A stretch of 64,000 nt of DNA, from assembly GCF_041154455.1 (NCBI RefSeq), contig NZ_AP028664.1, positions 361,001-425,000 on the forward strand. Direction: 5' to 3'. A program made the translations under genes and the position numbers. This stretch comes from Variovorax sp. V213 (lineage in GTDB: Bacteria; Pseudomonadota; Gammaproteobacteria; Burkholderiales; Burkholderiaceae_C). The notes beneath the pieces were generated by a model that had not been told where the DNA came from, did no database searches, and saw only the letters and a program-made list of their open reading frames with translations. The first letter of the stretch is position 1, and each line of letters begins with the position of its first letter. Below, piece by piece: positions 25,547 to 34,676 of the stretch.

Positions 25547-27226
25547 ATGAAACACCTGAGCGGTCTTGATGCCACCTTCCTGCACCTGGAAACCCCCGAG
25601 ATGCCGATGCACGTGGGTTCGCTCAACGTGCTCGATCTGCCCAAGGGCTACGAGGGCGACTTCTACGAGGATGCCAAGCAGTTCATGGCCAGCCGCATCC
25701 ACCTGGCCGACGTGTTCACGCGCAAGCTCGCGCTGATGCCCTTCGACATGACCAACCCCGTGTGGGTGGACGACGGCGACATCGACATCGACTACCACGT
25801 GCGCCACATCACGCTGCCCAAGCCCGGCACCAACCGGCAGCTGCAGCAGTACGTGGCGCGGCTGCATTCCACGCTGATCGACCGCAGCCGCCCGATGTGG
25901 GAGTTCTTCATCATCGACGGCCTGAAAAGCGGGCAGGTGGCGCTCTACACCAAGGTGCACCATGCGGGCATCGACGGGCAGGCCGGCGTGGCCCTTGGCA
26001 AGGCCATCTTCGATCTCGAGCCCACGGGCCGAGTGGTGAAGCCGCCGCGCGCACGCCCGCGCAGCAGCGGCTACCAGCTCGGCATGGCCGAACTCGCGAC
26101 CGCGGCGCTGCGCAACACGGCGCAGCAGTACGTCAAGCTCTTCAAGATGGCGCCGGCCATCGCGCGTGCGCTCGGCGGCCTCGCCAAGCCCGACGAGAAG
26201 GCGGCCGAGAAGGCGGCCGCCAGCGCGCCGAAGAAGTTCAACCTCTTTGCGCCGCGCACCTCGCTCAACGTGTCGATCACGAACCAGCGCACCTTTGCGG
26301 GCCGCACCATTTCGCTGGCCGAGACCAAGCACATCGCCAAGCACTTCGGCGTGTCGCTCAACGACGTGGTGATGGCCACGGTGGCCGGCGCGCTGCGCCA
26401 CTACCTGGCCGACAACAACGAGCTGCCCGCCAAGCCGCTGGTGGCCGGCGTGCCCGTGAGCCTGCGCGAAGCGGGCGACGAAACCGCCAACAACCAGGCC
26501 AGCATGATCCTCGTGAGCCTGGCCACGGACATCACCGACCCGGTGCAGCGGCTCAAGGCCATCAACGCCTCGTCGACCAGCTCGAAGTCGACCATGAACC
26601 GCTTCAAGGCGGTGATCCTGGACGACTTTCCCACCTTTGCCGCCCCCTGGCTGGTGTCGGGCATCGCCTCGATGGTCGGCCGTTCGGGGCTCGTGAACCT
26701 GCTGCCGCCGGCCGCCAACGTGGCCATCTCCAACGTGGCTGGCGCGCCGTTCCCGATGTACTTTGCAGGCGCGCTGGTCACCAGCTACTACCCGGTCTCC
26801 ATCGCGAGCCACGGGACGGCGCTCAACGTCACGGTGCAGAGCTACAACGGCCGCATGGACTACGGCCTCATCGCCTGCCGCCGCGCGGTGCCCGACATCA
26901 CCGAGATCGGCGACTACCTGCTGGCCGAGCACCAGCTGCTGATGAGCCTCACGCAGAGCCATCCCGCGGCAGCGGGCGCGGCGACCCCGAAGGCGGCCAC
27001 GCCCGAACCGGCACCTGTCGCGAAAGCGGCGGCAAAGCCTGCCGCGGAACCCGCAGCCAAAAAGGCGGCAGCAAAGAAGTCGCCCGCGGCGAAAGCCCCC
27101 GCGGCCAAGGTGCCGGCAGCCAAGACCGCCGCCAGGAAGGTGCCGGCCAAGGCGGCCGCGGGCAAGGCGCCGCCGCGCAAGCCCGCCGCGCCGGCCAAGC
27201 GCGCCAGGGCGGCTGCTGCGGCATGA
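25547..27226 (+). CDS. Wax ester synthase / diacylglycerol acyltransferase (WS/DGAT) with histone-like tail
   Basis: Enzymes of this family join an acyl-CoA to a fatty alcohol or diacylglycerol, making wax esters or triacylglycerol for lipid droplets. The 559-residue product opens LSGLDATFLHLETPEMPMHVG and has the catalytic HHxxxDG at residues 138-144 (HHAGIDG). The C-terminal WS/DGAT domain contains SNVAGAPFPMYFAGA. Residues from about 474 to 559 are unusual: an Ala/Lys/Pro-rich extension with repeated PAAK-type units, resembling histone H1 tails. The usual family length is 450-480 residues, so this tail is an addition. It is followed on the same strand by two small granule-protein-like genes with similar basic segments. 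Confidence 0.93.
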   Translation: MKHLSGLDATFLHLETPEMPMHVGSLNVLDLPKGYEGDFYEDAKQFMASRIHLADVFTRKLALMPFDMTNPVWVDDGDIDIDYHVRHITLPKPGTNRQLQQYVARLHSTLIDRSRPMWEFFIIDGLKSGQVALYTKVHHAGIDGQAGVALGKAIFDLEPTGRVVKPPRARPRSSGYQLGMAELATAALRNTAQQYVKLFKMAPAIARALGGLAKPDEKAAEKAAASAPKKFNLFAPRTSLNVSITNQRTFAGRTISLAETKHIAKHFGVSLNDVVMATVAGALRHYLADNNELPAKPLVAGVPVSLREAGDETANNQASMILVSLATDITDPVQRLKAINASSTSSKSTMNRFKAVILDDFPTFAAPWLVSGIASMVGRSGLVNLLPPAANVAISNVAGAPFPMYFAGALVTSYYPVSIASHGTALNVTVQSYNGRMDYGLIACRRAVPDITEIGDYLLAEHQLLMSLTQSHPAAAGAATPKAATPEPAPVAKAAAKPAAEPAAKKAAAKKSPAAKAPAAKVPAAKTAARKVPAKAAAGKAPPRKPAAPAKRARAAAAA

Positions 27227-27360
27227 TCGGCAGGCTGCGGCCGGAAAATTGGGGCAGTTGGACTAGTTTTTCGACGGTTCTAGCTTTTCAGGCCTAGGCG
27301 GTCTGGAAGAAGATCACTCCATCGCGAATCCCGCGACCGATCAACTTCCAGGAAATCACA

Positions 27361-27914
27361 TGACCACGCAAGCTTCTTTCTCTTCCGCTGCCATCCATGT
27401 CGTCGGCCAGTACAACGTCGCCGGCAAGACCCTGGTGGGTGCCTATCGTGCCGGCGTGCATCGCCTGCTCGGCGGCGCTGCTTCGCGCTATACCGAATTC
27501 CTGGGCAGCCGCCAGATTCCGCTGGTGAGCGAGCAGGTCAAGGCCAACCTGATCGGCGCGCAAGAAAAGATCAACGGCTTCCTGGCCAACCGCCTGGACA
27601 TCGACACCGGCCGCATCGTCTCGGTGATGGACCGTGTGGCTGCAGGCACCACGAGCGGCATCGAAGCCGTCGCCGGCCGTGTGGCGGGTGTCGATTCGCC
27701 CATCGTCACCTCGGTGGTCAAGACCCTGAACGCGCTGAACCAGCCGATCGCCAACGTGTCGGTGCAGATCGCCGACAAGGTGGCCGCCGGCGCCAAGCAG
27801 ATCGAAGTGCGCGTGAGCGGCACCGAAGAAGCCAAGACCGTGCGTACCGTGAAGGCCAAGGCCGCTGTCGCCAAGAAGCCGGTTCGCCGCACCGCCGCCC
27901 GCAAGGCAGCCTGA
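27361..27914 (+). CDS. Putative granule-associated (phasin-like) protein with basic tail
   Basis: I do not recognise a firm family. The 184-residue product is Ala/Val-rich, predicted largely helical and amphipathic, without signal peptide or cysteines, and ends with a 20-residue Lys/Arg/Ala tail (KAKAAVAKKPVRRTAARKAA). Composition and setting recall phasins, the amphipathic proteins that coat polyhydroxyalkanoate or lipid granules. AGGA lies 7 bases before the ATG. The next gene, 17 bases downstream, has a clearer phasin-like C terminus, and a WS/DGAT gene lies upstream. The role as a lipid- or PHA-granule surface protein is inferred. Confidence 0.65.
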
Positions 27915-27931
27915 CCCTGGAGCAAGAACGC

Positions 27932-28456
27932 ATGGCGACCCGCCCCGACCCGACCCGAAATCTGCAAAAGAAGACGGCGGCGGCGCCTGCGAAGAAAGCC
28001 TCCACGGCCAGAAAAGCACCCGCAGCCAGGAAGACGGCTGCGGCAGCGAAGAAAAAAACTGCTGCTGTCACACCCGAAGCCCGTCCGGACCCCAAGGCCG
28101 GCGGCGCCGAAGGCCTGCTGCGCGCGGGCCTGAAGGTGCTTGGCAACGTGCGCGACGACGTCGCCAAGCGGCAGGCCAACGTGATCGAGGGGCTGCTGGG
28201 CATCGGCCAGGGCAAGCCCGACGTGGCCGGCGCTGCCAAGGCGGCGATTCCGCGCGGCTTTCCGAGCCTCGACAGCTTCGGCCTGCGCAAGTTCGAAGAC
28301 GTCTTCGACCAGCGCGTTGCCACCGCCTTGCAGCGGCTCGGCATGCCCAGCGCCGAAGAGGTGCAGGCCTTGCGCGAAGAAGTGGCCCGGCTGCACGAAC
28401 GCCTGGCGCAACTCGACCCAAAGAACGCCGGCCCGCGCGGCGGCGGCAAACGCTGA
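27932..28456 (+). CDS. Phasin family (PhaF/PhaI-like) protein with N-terminal basic segment
   Basis: The 174-residue product starts with about 40 residues rich in Lys and Ala (KKTAAAPAKKASTARKAPAA), like the histone-H1-like part of Pseudomonas PhaF. That segment is C-terminal in PhaF but N-terminal here. The rest is helical and ends in a phasin-like segment: LRKFEDVFDQRVATALQRLG, then AEEVQALREEVARLHERLAQL, a short heptad-patterned coiled coil. GGAG precedes the ATG at good spacing. It lies 17 bases after the previous gene, so the two are co-transcribed. Granule binding and DNA contact are inferred from PhaF. Confidence 0.72.
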   Translation: MATRPDPTRNLQKKTAAAPAKKASTARKAPAARKTAAAAKKKTAAVTPEARPDPKAGGAEGLLRAGLKVLGNVRDDVAKRQANVIEGLLGIGQGKPDVAGAAKAAIPRGFPSLDSFGLRKFEDVFDQRVATALQRLGMPSAEEVQALREEVARLHERLAQLDPKNAGPRGGGKR

Positions 28457-28497
28457 GCGTCGGCCCAGCGAAGCACCGACGCACGCAGCAGCCGGTT

Positions 28498-29133
28498 GTG
28501 GCCAGTTCCAACACCACGCGCGATCGCATCCTGCAGGCCAGCCTTGCGCTGTTCAACGCGGAAGGCCTCGCGGCGGTGTCCACGCACAAGATCGCGGCCG
28601 AGCTCGGCATGAGCCCGGGCAACCTGCACTATCACTTCAAGGCCAAGCAGCTGATCGTCGAGTGGCTGTTCCGGCGTTTCGAGCAGCGACTCGAGGTGCT
28701 CAACGGCTCCACCGATGCGATCACCGCCATCGACGACCTCTGGCTGGCGCTGCACCTGCGCTTCGAAGCCATCGACCAGTACCGGTTCATCTACCGGGAC
28801 ATGGCCTTTCTGGCCAGCGAATACCCCACGCTCGGCCAGCGCGCGCAGGCACTCACCGCGCAGAACCTGGTGTCGGCCCAGGCGCTCTGCGAAGGGCTGG
28901 TGGCGTCGGGCGTGATCGAAACCAGTGCCGAGCAGGCGCGCATCCTTGCGCTGCAGATGGTCTTCACCACCACCTGCTGGCTCTCGTTCGAGCGCCTGGT
29001 GCCGGGGCGCGACGCGCTGGCGCAGGCCGACCCCGGATTGGCGGCTTTTTACACGCTGACCTTGATTTCCCCGTATGTTTCGAGCGAATCGAGGGCTTAC
29101 CTTGATTACCTGCGGGGCAAATACCTCGGATAA
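28498..29133 (+). CDS. TetR-family transcriptional regulator
   Basis: The 211-residue product has a TetR helix-turn-helix at about residues 8-52 (ILQASLALFNAEGLAAVSTH, then AELGMSPGNLHYHFKAK). It has a C-terminal domain of the type found in regulators linked to PHA or fatty-acid genes (FEAIDQYRFIYRDMAFL). It begins with GTG 41 bases after the phasin-like gene on the same strand, so it probably regulates its own lipid-storage cluster. The ligand may be an acyl-CoA or similar (inference). Confidence 0.9.
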   Translation: MASSNTTRDRILQASLALFNAEGLAAVSTHKIAAELGMSPGNLHYHFKAKQLIVEWLFRRFEQRLEVLNGSTDAITAIDDLWLALHLRFEAIDQYRFIYRDMAFLASEYPTLGQRAQALTAQNLVSAQALCEGLVASGVIETSAEQARILALQMVFTTTCWLSFERLVPGRDALAQADPGLAAFYTLTLISPYVSSESRAYLDYLRGKYLG

Positions 29134-29219
29134 ACATCGCTGTTGTCCGACGGGGCGGTGAAACTTTGGTCCACCATGCTCGTCCTATAAAACGAAGACC
29201 AGAAAGGAAAGCAGCCCTC

Positions 29220-29993
29220 ATGACCACTGCAACCCGAGACCACATCGCGCCGCCATCGGGCCTGCTGATGCTGGCCGAAGCGCGCGCCCTCTGGGAAACG
29301 GGTGCCGGCATCGCCATGTGGCCGTTGCTGCAGCTCACGCCGCGCGGCGACGGGCACCCGGTGCTCGTGCTGCCGGGCCTCGTGGCGGGCGACGGTTCGA
29401 CGCTGGTGCTGCGCCGCTACCTGTGCAGCCGCGGCTACGACGCGCATGGCTGGGGCCTGGGCCGCAACTTCGGACCGCGCCAGGGCGTGGAGGATGGCAT
29501 GGTCGCGCTGCTCAAGTCCCTGCACGAGAAAAGCGGCCAGAAGGTCAGCGTGATCGGCTGGAGCCTGGGCGGGGTCTATGCGCGCCTGCTGGCCTCGGCG
29601 CAGCCGGAGCTGGTGCGCAACGTCGTGACCCTGGGCAGCCCGTTTTCCGGCAGCCCGCGCGCCACCAATGCATGGCGCGTGTACGAGGGCGTGAGCGGCC
29701 AGAGCTCGCACGACCCGCGCCGCATGAAGTTCGTGCAGCCCACGCCGCCGGTGCCCACGACCTCGATCTTCAGCCGCACCGACGGCGTTGTGGCGTGGCG
29801 CTGCAGCATCGAGAAGCCAGGGCCGCAGGCAGAAAACATCGAGGTGGTGGCGAGCCATCTCGGGCTAGGCGCGCATCCCGCGGTGCTCTATGCCCTGGCC
29901 GATCGCCTGGCCCAGCCGGAGGGCGAGTGGAAGCCGTTCAACCGCGGCTTGCTGGGGCCGCTGGTCTATCCGGATCCGGACCGCAAGGCCTGA
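29220..29993 (+). CDS. Alpha/beta hydrolase (lipase-like)
   Basis: The 257-residue product has an alpha/beta-hydrolase fold with HPVLVLPGLVAGDGSTLVLR as oxyanion-side strand and the nucleophile elbow VIGWSLGGVYARLLA (G-x-S-x-G, Ser in GWSLGG). VTLGSPFSG matches lipase and PGAP1-like esterases, and the C-terminal SHLGLGAHPAVLY contributes the likely catalytic His. No signal peptide is visible, so it is cytoplasmic and may act on stored esters. It is the last gene of the WS/DGAT-phasin group, 86 bases after the TetR gene, and converges on the P450 gene. Confidence 0.88.
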   Translation: MTTATRDHIAPPSGLLMLAEARALWETGAGIAMWPLLQLTPRGDGHPVLVLPGLVAGDGSTLVLRRYLCSRGYDAHGWGLGRNFGPRQGVEDGMVALLKSLHEKSGQKVSVIGWSLGGVYARLLASAQPELVRNVVTLGSPFSGSPRATNAWRVYEGVSGQSSHDPRRMKFVQPTPPVPTTSIFSRTDGVVAWRCSIEKPGPQAENIEVVASHLGLGAHPAVLYALADRLAQPEGEWKPFNRGLLGPLVYPDPDRKA

Positions 29994-30008
29994 GTTCGCC
30001 GTGGCGGG

Positions 30009-33000
30009 TTATGCCCCTGCCCAGACGTCCAGCACGTAGCGCTGGCCGGCGATCATCTTGTCCATCCAGGCTTGGCTGTCGTGGCCATGCTCGCGCGCCA
30101 GGTCGGCGAGCGTGCGCCGCACATCCGGTTCCATGCGCGAACCGTCGCCGCACACGTAGATCACCGCGCCGGCCTCGAGCAGCTTCCACACGGCCGCGCC
30201 CTGCTCGCGGATCAAGTCCTGCACATAGACCTTGCGCTCGCTCGCGCGCGAGAACGCGGTGTGCAGCTTCATCAGGCCGCGATGCGACCAGGCCTCGAGT
30301 TCCTCGGCATAGATGAAATCCTGCGCGGGGTGCCGGCAGCCGAAGAAGAGCATCGCATCGCCCACTGCCTCGCCGCGCTCGACCCGTGCCGCGCGCTCTT
30401 GCAGGAAGCCGCGGAACGGCGCAAGGCCGGTGCCGGGGCCGATCATGACGAGCGGGCGCTGCGAGTCCTCGGGCAGGCGGAAGCCCTCGGCCGTGGTTTC
30501 GCGAATCACGCCATGCACCGTGTCGCCGGCTTCGGCGCGCGCAAGGTAGTTGGAGCACACGCCTTCGAAGGTGCCGTTGCCCGAAAGCGCCGGCCCGCTC
30601 ACCACACCCACCGTGACGCTGCAGCGCCCCGGCGTCATGCTCGGGGAGGACGAGATCGAGTAGTAGCGCGGCGAGAGCGGCGACAGCATTTCGAGGAACA
30701 CCGCGAACGGCACCTGGCAGGCGCGGTGTTCTTCGAGCAGGTCGAGCAGCGATCTGCGCTTGTGCAGCACCTCGGCCTTGTAGGTGGCCTGAGAGGCGTC
30801 GTCGCTGCCCGACAACGCCGCGAGCTTGGGCTTGGTGAACGGGCACTCGGTATACGCCGCAAGCGTGGCGATCTGCTTGCGCGTGGCCACGTCCTGCAAC
30901 TCGACATAGTCGCCGAGCAGGCGATCGACCGCGATGACCTGGTCGACCGGCAAGGCCGTCTTGCGGCCTGAAGCGGCATGGAGCCGCACATGCGCGGAAC
31001 GATCGAACCCGAAGCGCGCCATCGCGCGCTCCACCTGGGCCGGGCCGTTGCGCGGCACCACGCTCAGGTGGTCGCCGGGGAGGTAGTTCACGCCCTCGGG
31101 CAGTGCCAGTTCGACGTGGCGCGTGGAGCGGCCGCTCTCGGTGTCGCTGCCGGGGTTCTGCAGCTCGCGGTTCTCGATCACGCGCAGTGCCACGGCGCCC
31201 AGCGCATCGACGAGCGCGTTCTTCTGCGGCGGGGGCAGTTCCTCGAGCGTGTAGAGCGGCTCGGCCTCGGCCGGCGTGTCGGCGCCGGCCTTGATGCCGA
31301 AGGTCTTCACCAGCCGCGGCCAGAGCGCATCGCTCCAGTCCTGGAACGCACCGTCCATGTCCTCGCGCGCATCGCCTTCGCCGCGCGGATGCACGCGCGT
31401 GGCACCGAGCGCTTCGAGCCGTTCGTCGATGCGGCGCGGCACCGCCTGGTAGGTGGCGGCCCAGTCGGTGTTGCCGCAGCCGAAGACGCTGAAGCGCACG
31501 CCGTTGAGCGAATCGTCGGCCTTGTCGAGCCAGCGATGGAACTCCGCGGCGTTGTCGGGCGCCACGCCGTTGTACGAGGCGCAGACGATCGCCACCGCGC
31601 CGCTGGCGGGCAGCCGCTCGGCATAGTCGTCGAGCGAAGCCACCTGCGTCGAGAAGCCGCGCAATTCGCCGGCCTCGGCCAGCTGGCGCGCCAGGTCTTC
31701 GGCCGTGCCGAGGTTGGAGCCCTGCAGCACCAGCAGCGAGGTGCCGTGCCGCGCGGCCTGCGGTTTGCGCGCGGCCGGTTGGGCCGGCGTCGCAGGGGTG
31801 GTGGCCGCTTCGCCGTTGCCGCGCGGTCGCGTGGCCGGGTCGCGAAGCAGCGCCTTGATCTTGAAGTTCTCCGGCTTGATCGTCAGGGCTTCCTTGATCT
31901 TGAGCTTGTAGCCCGTGTGATCGACCAGCGTGAAGCGCTGCAGGATCATGCCCAGCGTGAGCACGGCTTCCTGCAATGCGAACTGGCGCCCGATGCAGGC
32001 GCGCTGCCCGTTGCCGAAGGGCTTGAAGGCATTCACCGGCCGCTCGCGCTCGGCTTCGCGGCTGAAGTTGTCCGGGTTGAACTGGTCGGCGTTTTCGCCC
32101 CAGATGCCCTTGTCGCGATGCAGCGCCAGCGCGTGCATGATGATCATGTTGTTCTTCTTGATCGTGTACTGGCCGCCGATGGTCGTGTCTTCCTTCGCGC
32201 GCATCGAGATCGCGGGCGCGGTCGGGTAGAGGCGCAGGGCCTCCTTCAGCACCTGCATCACGTACTGCAGGCGGTTGACCTGCGCATAGGTCGGCTTCTG
32301 CGAAGTGTCGGGTCCGAACACGCTGTCGACCTCGGCTTGCGCCTTGGCCAGCGCCTCGGGGTTCTTCAGCAGGAAGTAGATCGCGAACGAAAGCAGCCCG
32401 CTCGTGGTCTCGTGTCCCGCGATGAGGAATTCGATGCACTCGTCGCGGATCATCTTGTCGGTGAGCTTCTCGCCGCTCTTCTTGTCGACGCCCGCGATCA
32501 TGTAGCTCAGCAGGTCGGGCTTGGTGGCAATGTCGGCCCCGCTCGCGCGGCGCTCCTCGATGATGTCTTCCACCATCTTGTGCATGAAGCGGATGTCTTT
32601 TCGCTGCTGGGCGAGCTCCTTCTTGAGCATCAGCTCCTCCAGCGGCAGGCCGCGGCGGTTCTGCACCGTTTCGAGCGTGCGCACCATCGCATCGACGAAG
32701 GGATGAAAGCCCTCGCGGTAGAACGAGTTGAAGCGGTAGCCGAAGCCGCACAGGCCGATGGTGTCGAGCGTGAGCGCCGTCATGTCGCGCACCACATCCA
32801 CCTCTTCGTCGAAGTTCAGCCGTTCCCACTTGGTGACCAGCTGGTCCGCGATGTCCAGCATCATCGGGTGGTAGGCCTGCATGGCGCGCTGGCTGAAGTT
32901 GGCCAGCAGGATGTTGTGCGGCTTCGACCAGGTTTCCTCGTGCGTATCGGAAGTGAAGAGCCCGTGCGATGCGGCGCGCAACCGGCGCAGCGCGCCACGC

Positions 33001-33227
33001 GTGCTCTTGTCGAAGCGCGGCTCTTCGCAGAGCTCGTCCACCAGCGCGGGCGACGACACCACGATCACCGGCATGCCGGGCATGTCCAGCCAGTAGATGC
33101 CGCCGAGTTCCTGCGCGATCCTCCACATGTCGAGCACGGGAGAGTCCGATCCGATCGACAGCAGGTTGCCGACGAACGGCTTCTTTGCGGGATGCGGGAT
33201 CGGATAGAGCGAGTTTTTGCCTGCCAT
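30009..33227 (-). CDS. Self-sufficient cytochrome P450 / NADPH-P450 reductase fusion (CYP102, P450 BM3 type)
   Basis: The 1072-residue product joins a fatty-acid hydroxylase P450 to its reductase, as in Bacillus P450 BM3 (1049 residues). The P450 part has the I-helix oxygen-binding motif AGHETTSG (270-277), the ExxR pair (E329, R332) and the heme-ligand Cys411 in FGNGQRACIG. A flavodoxin-like FMN domain follows at about 495-640, then FAD- and NADPH-binding domains with RYYSISSSP, IGPGTGLAPFRGFLQER and a terminal aromatic (VLDVWAGA). Such enzymes hydroxylate mid- to long-chain fatty acids near the omega end using NADPH and oxygen. The start MAGKNSLYPIPHP fits the family. A solute-binding protein gene lies 122 bases upstream on the same strand. 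Confidence 0.95.
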   Translation of the reverse strand: MAGKNSLYPIPHPAKKPFVGNLLSIGSDSPVLDMWRIAQELGGIYWLDMPGMPVIVVSSPALVDELCEEPRFDKSTRGALRRLRAASHGLFTSDTHEETWSKPHNILLANFSQRAMQAYHPMMLDIADQLVTKWERLNFDEEVDVVRDMTALTLDTIGLCGFGYRFNSFYREGFHPFVDAMVRTLETVQNRRGLPLEELMLKKELAQQRKDIRFMHKMVEDIIEERRASGADIATKPDLLSYMIAGVDKKSGEKLTDKMIRDECIEFLIAGHETTSGLLSFAIYFLLKNPEALAKAQAEVDSVFGPDTSQKPTYAQVNRLQYVMQVLKEALRLYPTAPAISMRAKEDTTIGGQYTIKKNNMIIMHALALHRDKGIWGENADQFNPDNFSREAERERPVNAFKPFGNGQRACIGRQFALQEAVLTLGMILQRFTLVDHTGYKLKIKEALTIKPENFKIKALLRDPATRPRGNGEAATTPATPAQPAARKPQAARHGTSLLVLQGSNLGTAEDLARQLAEAGELRGFSTQVASLDDYAERLPASGAVAIVCASYNGVAPDNAAEFHRWLDKADDSLNGVRFSVFGCGNTDWAATYQAVPRRIDERLEALGATRVHPRGEGDAREDMDGAFQDWSDALWPRLVKTFGIKAGADTPAEAEPLYTLEELPPPQKNALVDALGAVALRVIENRELQNPGSDTESGRSTRHVELALPEGVNYLPGDHLSVVPRNGPAQVERAMARFGFDRSAHVRLHAASGRKTALPVDQVIAVDRLLGDYVELQDVATRKQIATLAAYTECPFTKPKLAALSGSDDASQATYKAEVLHKRRSLLDLLEEHRACQVPFAVFLEMLSPLSPRYYSISSSPSMTPGRCSVTVGVVSGPALSGNGTFEGVCSNYLARAEAGDTVHGVIRETTAEGFRLPEDSQRPLVMIGPGTGLAPFRGFLQERAARVERGEAVGDAMLFFGCRHPAQDFIYAEELEAWSHRGLMKLHTAFSRASERKVYVQDLIREQGAAVWKLLEAGAVIYVCGDGSRMEPDVRRTLADLAREHGHDSQAWMDKMIAGQRYVLDVWAGA

Positions 33228-33349
33228 GGGTTCTTGTGCCTTTGGAGTGGACCCGCTTCGGAGATCCGGGGTGTGACACCCGGAGTATCTCGACCGCACG
33301 GGGGCGCGGCAGGACGGGGTTTCCCTTAGGAAGCCCCGCGTATCGCTCT

Positions 33350-34612
33350 TCAGCCGCCGGGACGGACCATCTTGCAGTCGGAGCCCTGGGCCAGCTCGTT
33401 TCCGGTGTAGACCGCGTCGGTCCGGAAGCCGTAGCTGGTGCCTTCCCAGCCCGACTTGACACTCTTGCCGTCGACCGGCGCAATGGTGTTGACCACCTGC
33501 GGCAACAGCAGCTGGTGGTCCTCGGCGCGCATGCGGACCGGGCCCACCACGGAATCGAAGCGCATGTCTTCGAGCGCGTAGGCCACCTTCACCGTGTCGG
33601 TGCTGCCGGCCTTGTTGATGGCGGCGGCCAGCAGGCGCGGCGTGAAGTCGATGCGCGGCGCCAGGAAGTCCTTGCCGGTCTTGGCCTTGTAGGCCTTGGC
33701 GAGCGCATCGACCCGCGGCGTGTCGGCCTGGCCCGGATGCCATTCGGCGACCCAGGTCAGCTGCCCCAGCTTGGCCTGAGACACCGCCAGCACCGTGCCA
33801 GGCACCGAGCCCGCGCTGTGGTTGAAGTAGCGCAGGTTGTAGCCCGCATCGCCAGCGGCCTTGAGCAGCAGGGTCATGTCCTGCCCCCAGTTGCCGGTAA
33901 TGACCGAGTCGGCCCCGCTTTGCTTGATGTTCGCGATGTAGGGCGAGAAGTCTTTCACGCGGCCGATGGGGTGCAGCGTTTCGCCCACGAACTGCACGTC
34001 GGGCCGCGCCAGGCCCACCAGCTGGCGCCCGTAGCTCGCCCATTGCTTGCCGTGGGCATAGTCCTGGTTCAGCAGGTAGACCTTCTTCACGTCGGGCGTC
34101 TTCTTGATGTAGTTGGCCAGCGCCTTCATCTTCATCGCGGTGTTGGCCTCGGTCTGGAAGTGCCAGAAGCTGCAGGTCTTGCCTGTCATCTCGGGGTCGA
34201 TCGAGGAATGGTTCAGCACGATCAGCTCCTTGCCCGGATTGCGCTGGTTCCAGCGCGCCACCGACTGCACGAGCGCGGTGACCACCGAGGAACCCGACCC
34301 GCCCGTGACAATGGCCCTGGCGCCCTGGTCGATGGCCGCCTGCAGCGCACTCTGGCTTTCCTGCGCCGAGAGCTTGCTGTCGAATTGCAGCAGCTGCAGC
34401 CTGGTGCCGCCGAGCACGCCGCCCTTGGCGTTGATCTCCTCGATGGCGTATTGCGTGTGCATGAGCATCAGCTCGCCCACGTTGGCGAACGGCCCGGAGA
34501 GCGGATCGATGTAGGCGATCTTGTAGGTGGGCTGCTGGGCCTCTGCGGTGCCCGCCAGGGCCAGCAGCGAGGCGAGGGCGATAGGCACCATGGGCACGCG
34601 TGTGGATTTCAT
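33350..34612 (-). CDS. ABC transporter solute-binding protein (branched-chain amino-acid / aromatic type)
   Basis: The 420-residue product has a cleavable signal peptide (ALASLLALAGTAEA-Q) and a two-lobed periplasmic-binding fold of the Leu/Ile/Val-BP type: KIAYIDPLSGPFANVGELML, NAKGGVLGGTRLQLL and QDYAHGKQWA. Members bind branched-chain amino acids, amides or aromatic acids. No permease or ATPase gene lies nearby, so it is an orphan that must use components encoded elsewhere or serve as a sensor. It lies between a TetR gene (64 bases upstream) and the CYP102 gene, suggesting its ligand relates to the P450 pathway (inference). Confidence 0.92.
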   Translation of the reverse strand: MKSTRVPMVPIALASLLALAGTAEAQQPTYKIAYIDPLSGPFANVGELMLMHTQYAIEEINAKGGVLGGTRLQLLQFDSKLSAQESQSALQAAIDQGARAIVTGGSGSSVVTALVQSVARWNQRNPGKELIVLNHSSIDPEMTGKTCSFWHFQTEANTAMKMKALANYIKKTPDVKKVYLLNQDYAHGKQWASYGRQLVGLARPDVQFVGETLHPIGRVKDFSPYIANIKQSGADSVITGNWGQDMTLLLKAAGDAGYNLRYFNHSAGSVPGTVLAVSQAKLGQLTWVAEWHPGQADTPRVDALAKAYKAKTGKDFLAPRIDFTPRLLAAAINKAGSTDTVKVAYALEDMRFDSVVGPVRMRAEDHQLLLPQVVNTIAPVDGKSVKSGWEGTSYGFRTDAVYTGNELAQGSDCKMVRPGG

Positions 34613-34676
34613 GTCCGTCTGTCTCCGATGTCGTTGGAAAAACTTCTGCGGAGGGCGCGGCGACGCGTCTTCCGCT

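Noticed and set aside
33228..34043. Upstream extension of the P450 frame into the solute-binding protein gene.
   Set aside because: The solute-binding protein in this region is well supported in another frame, and the P450 N terminus MAGKNSLYP matches CYP102 proteins.
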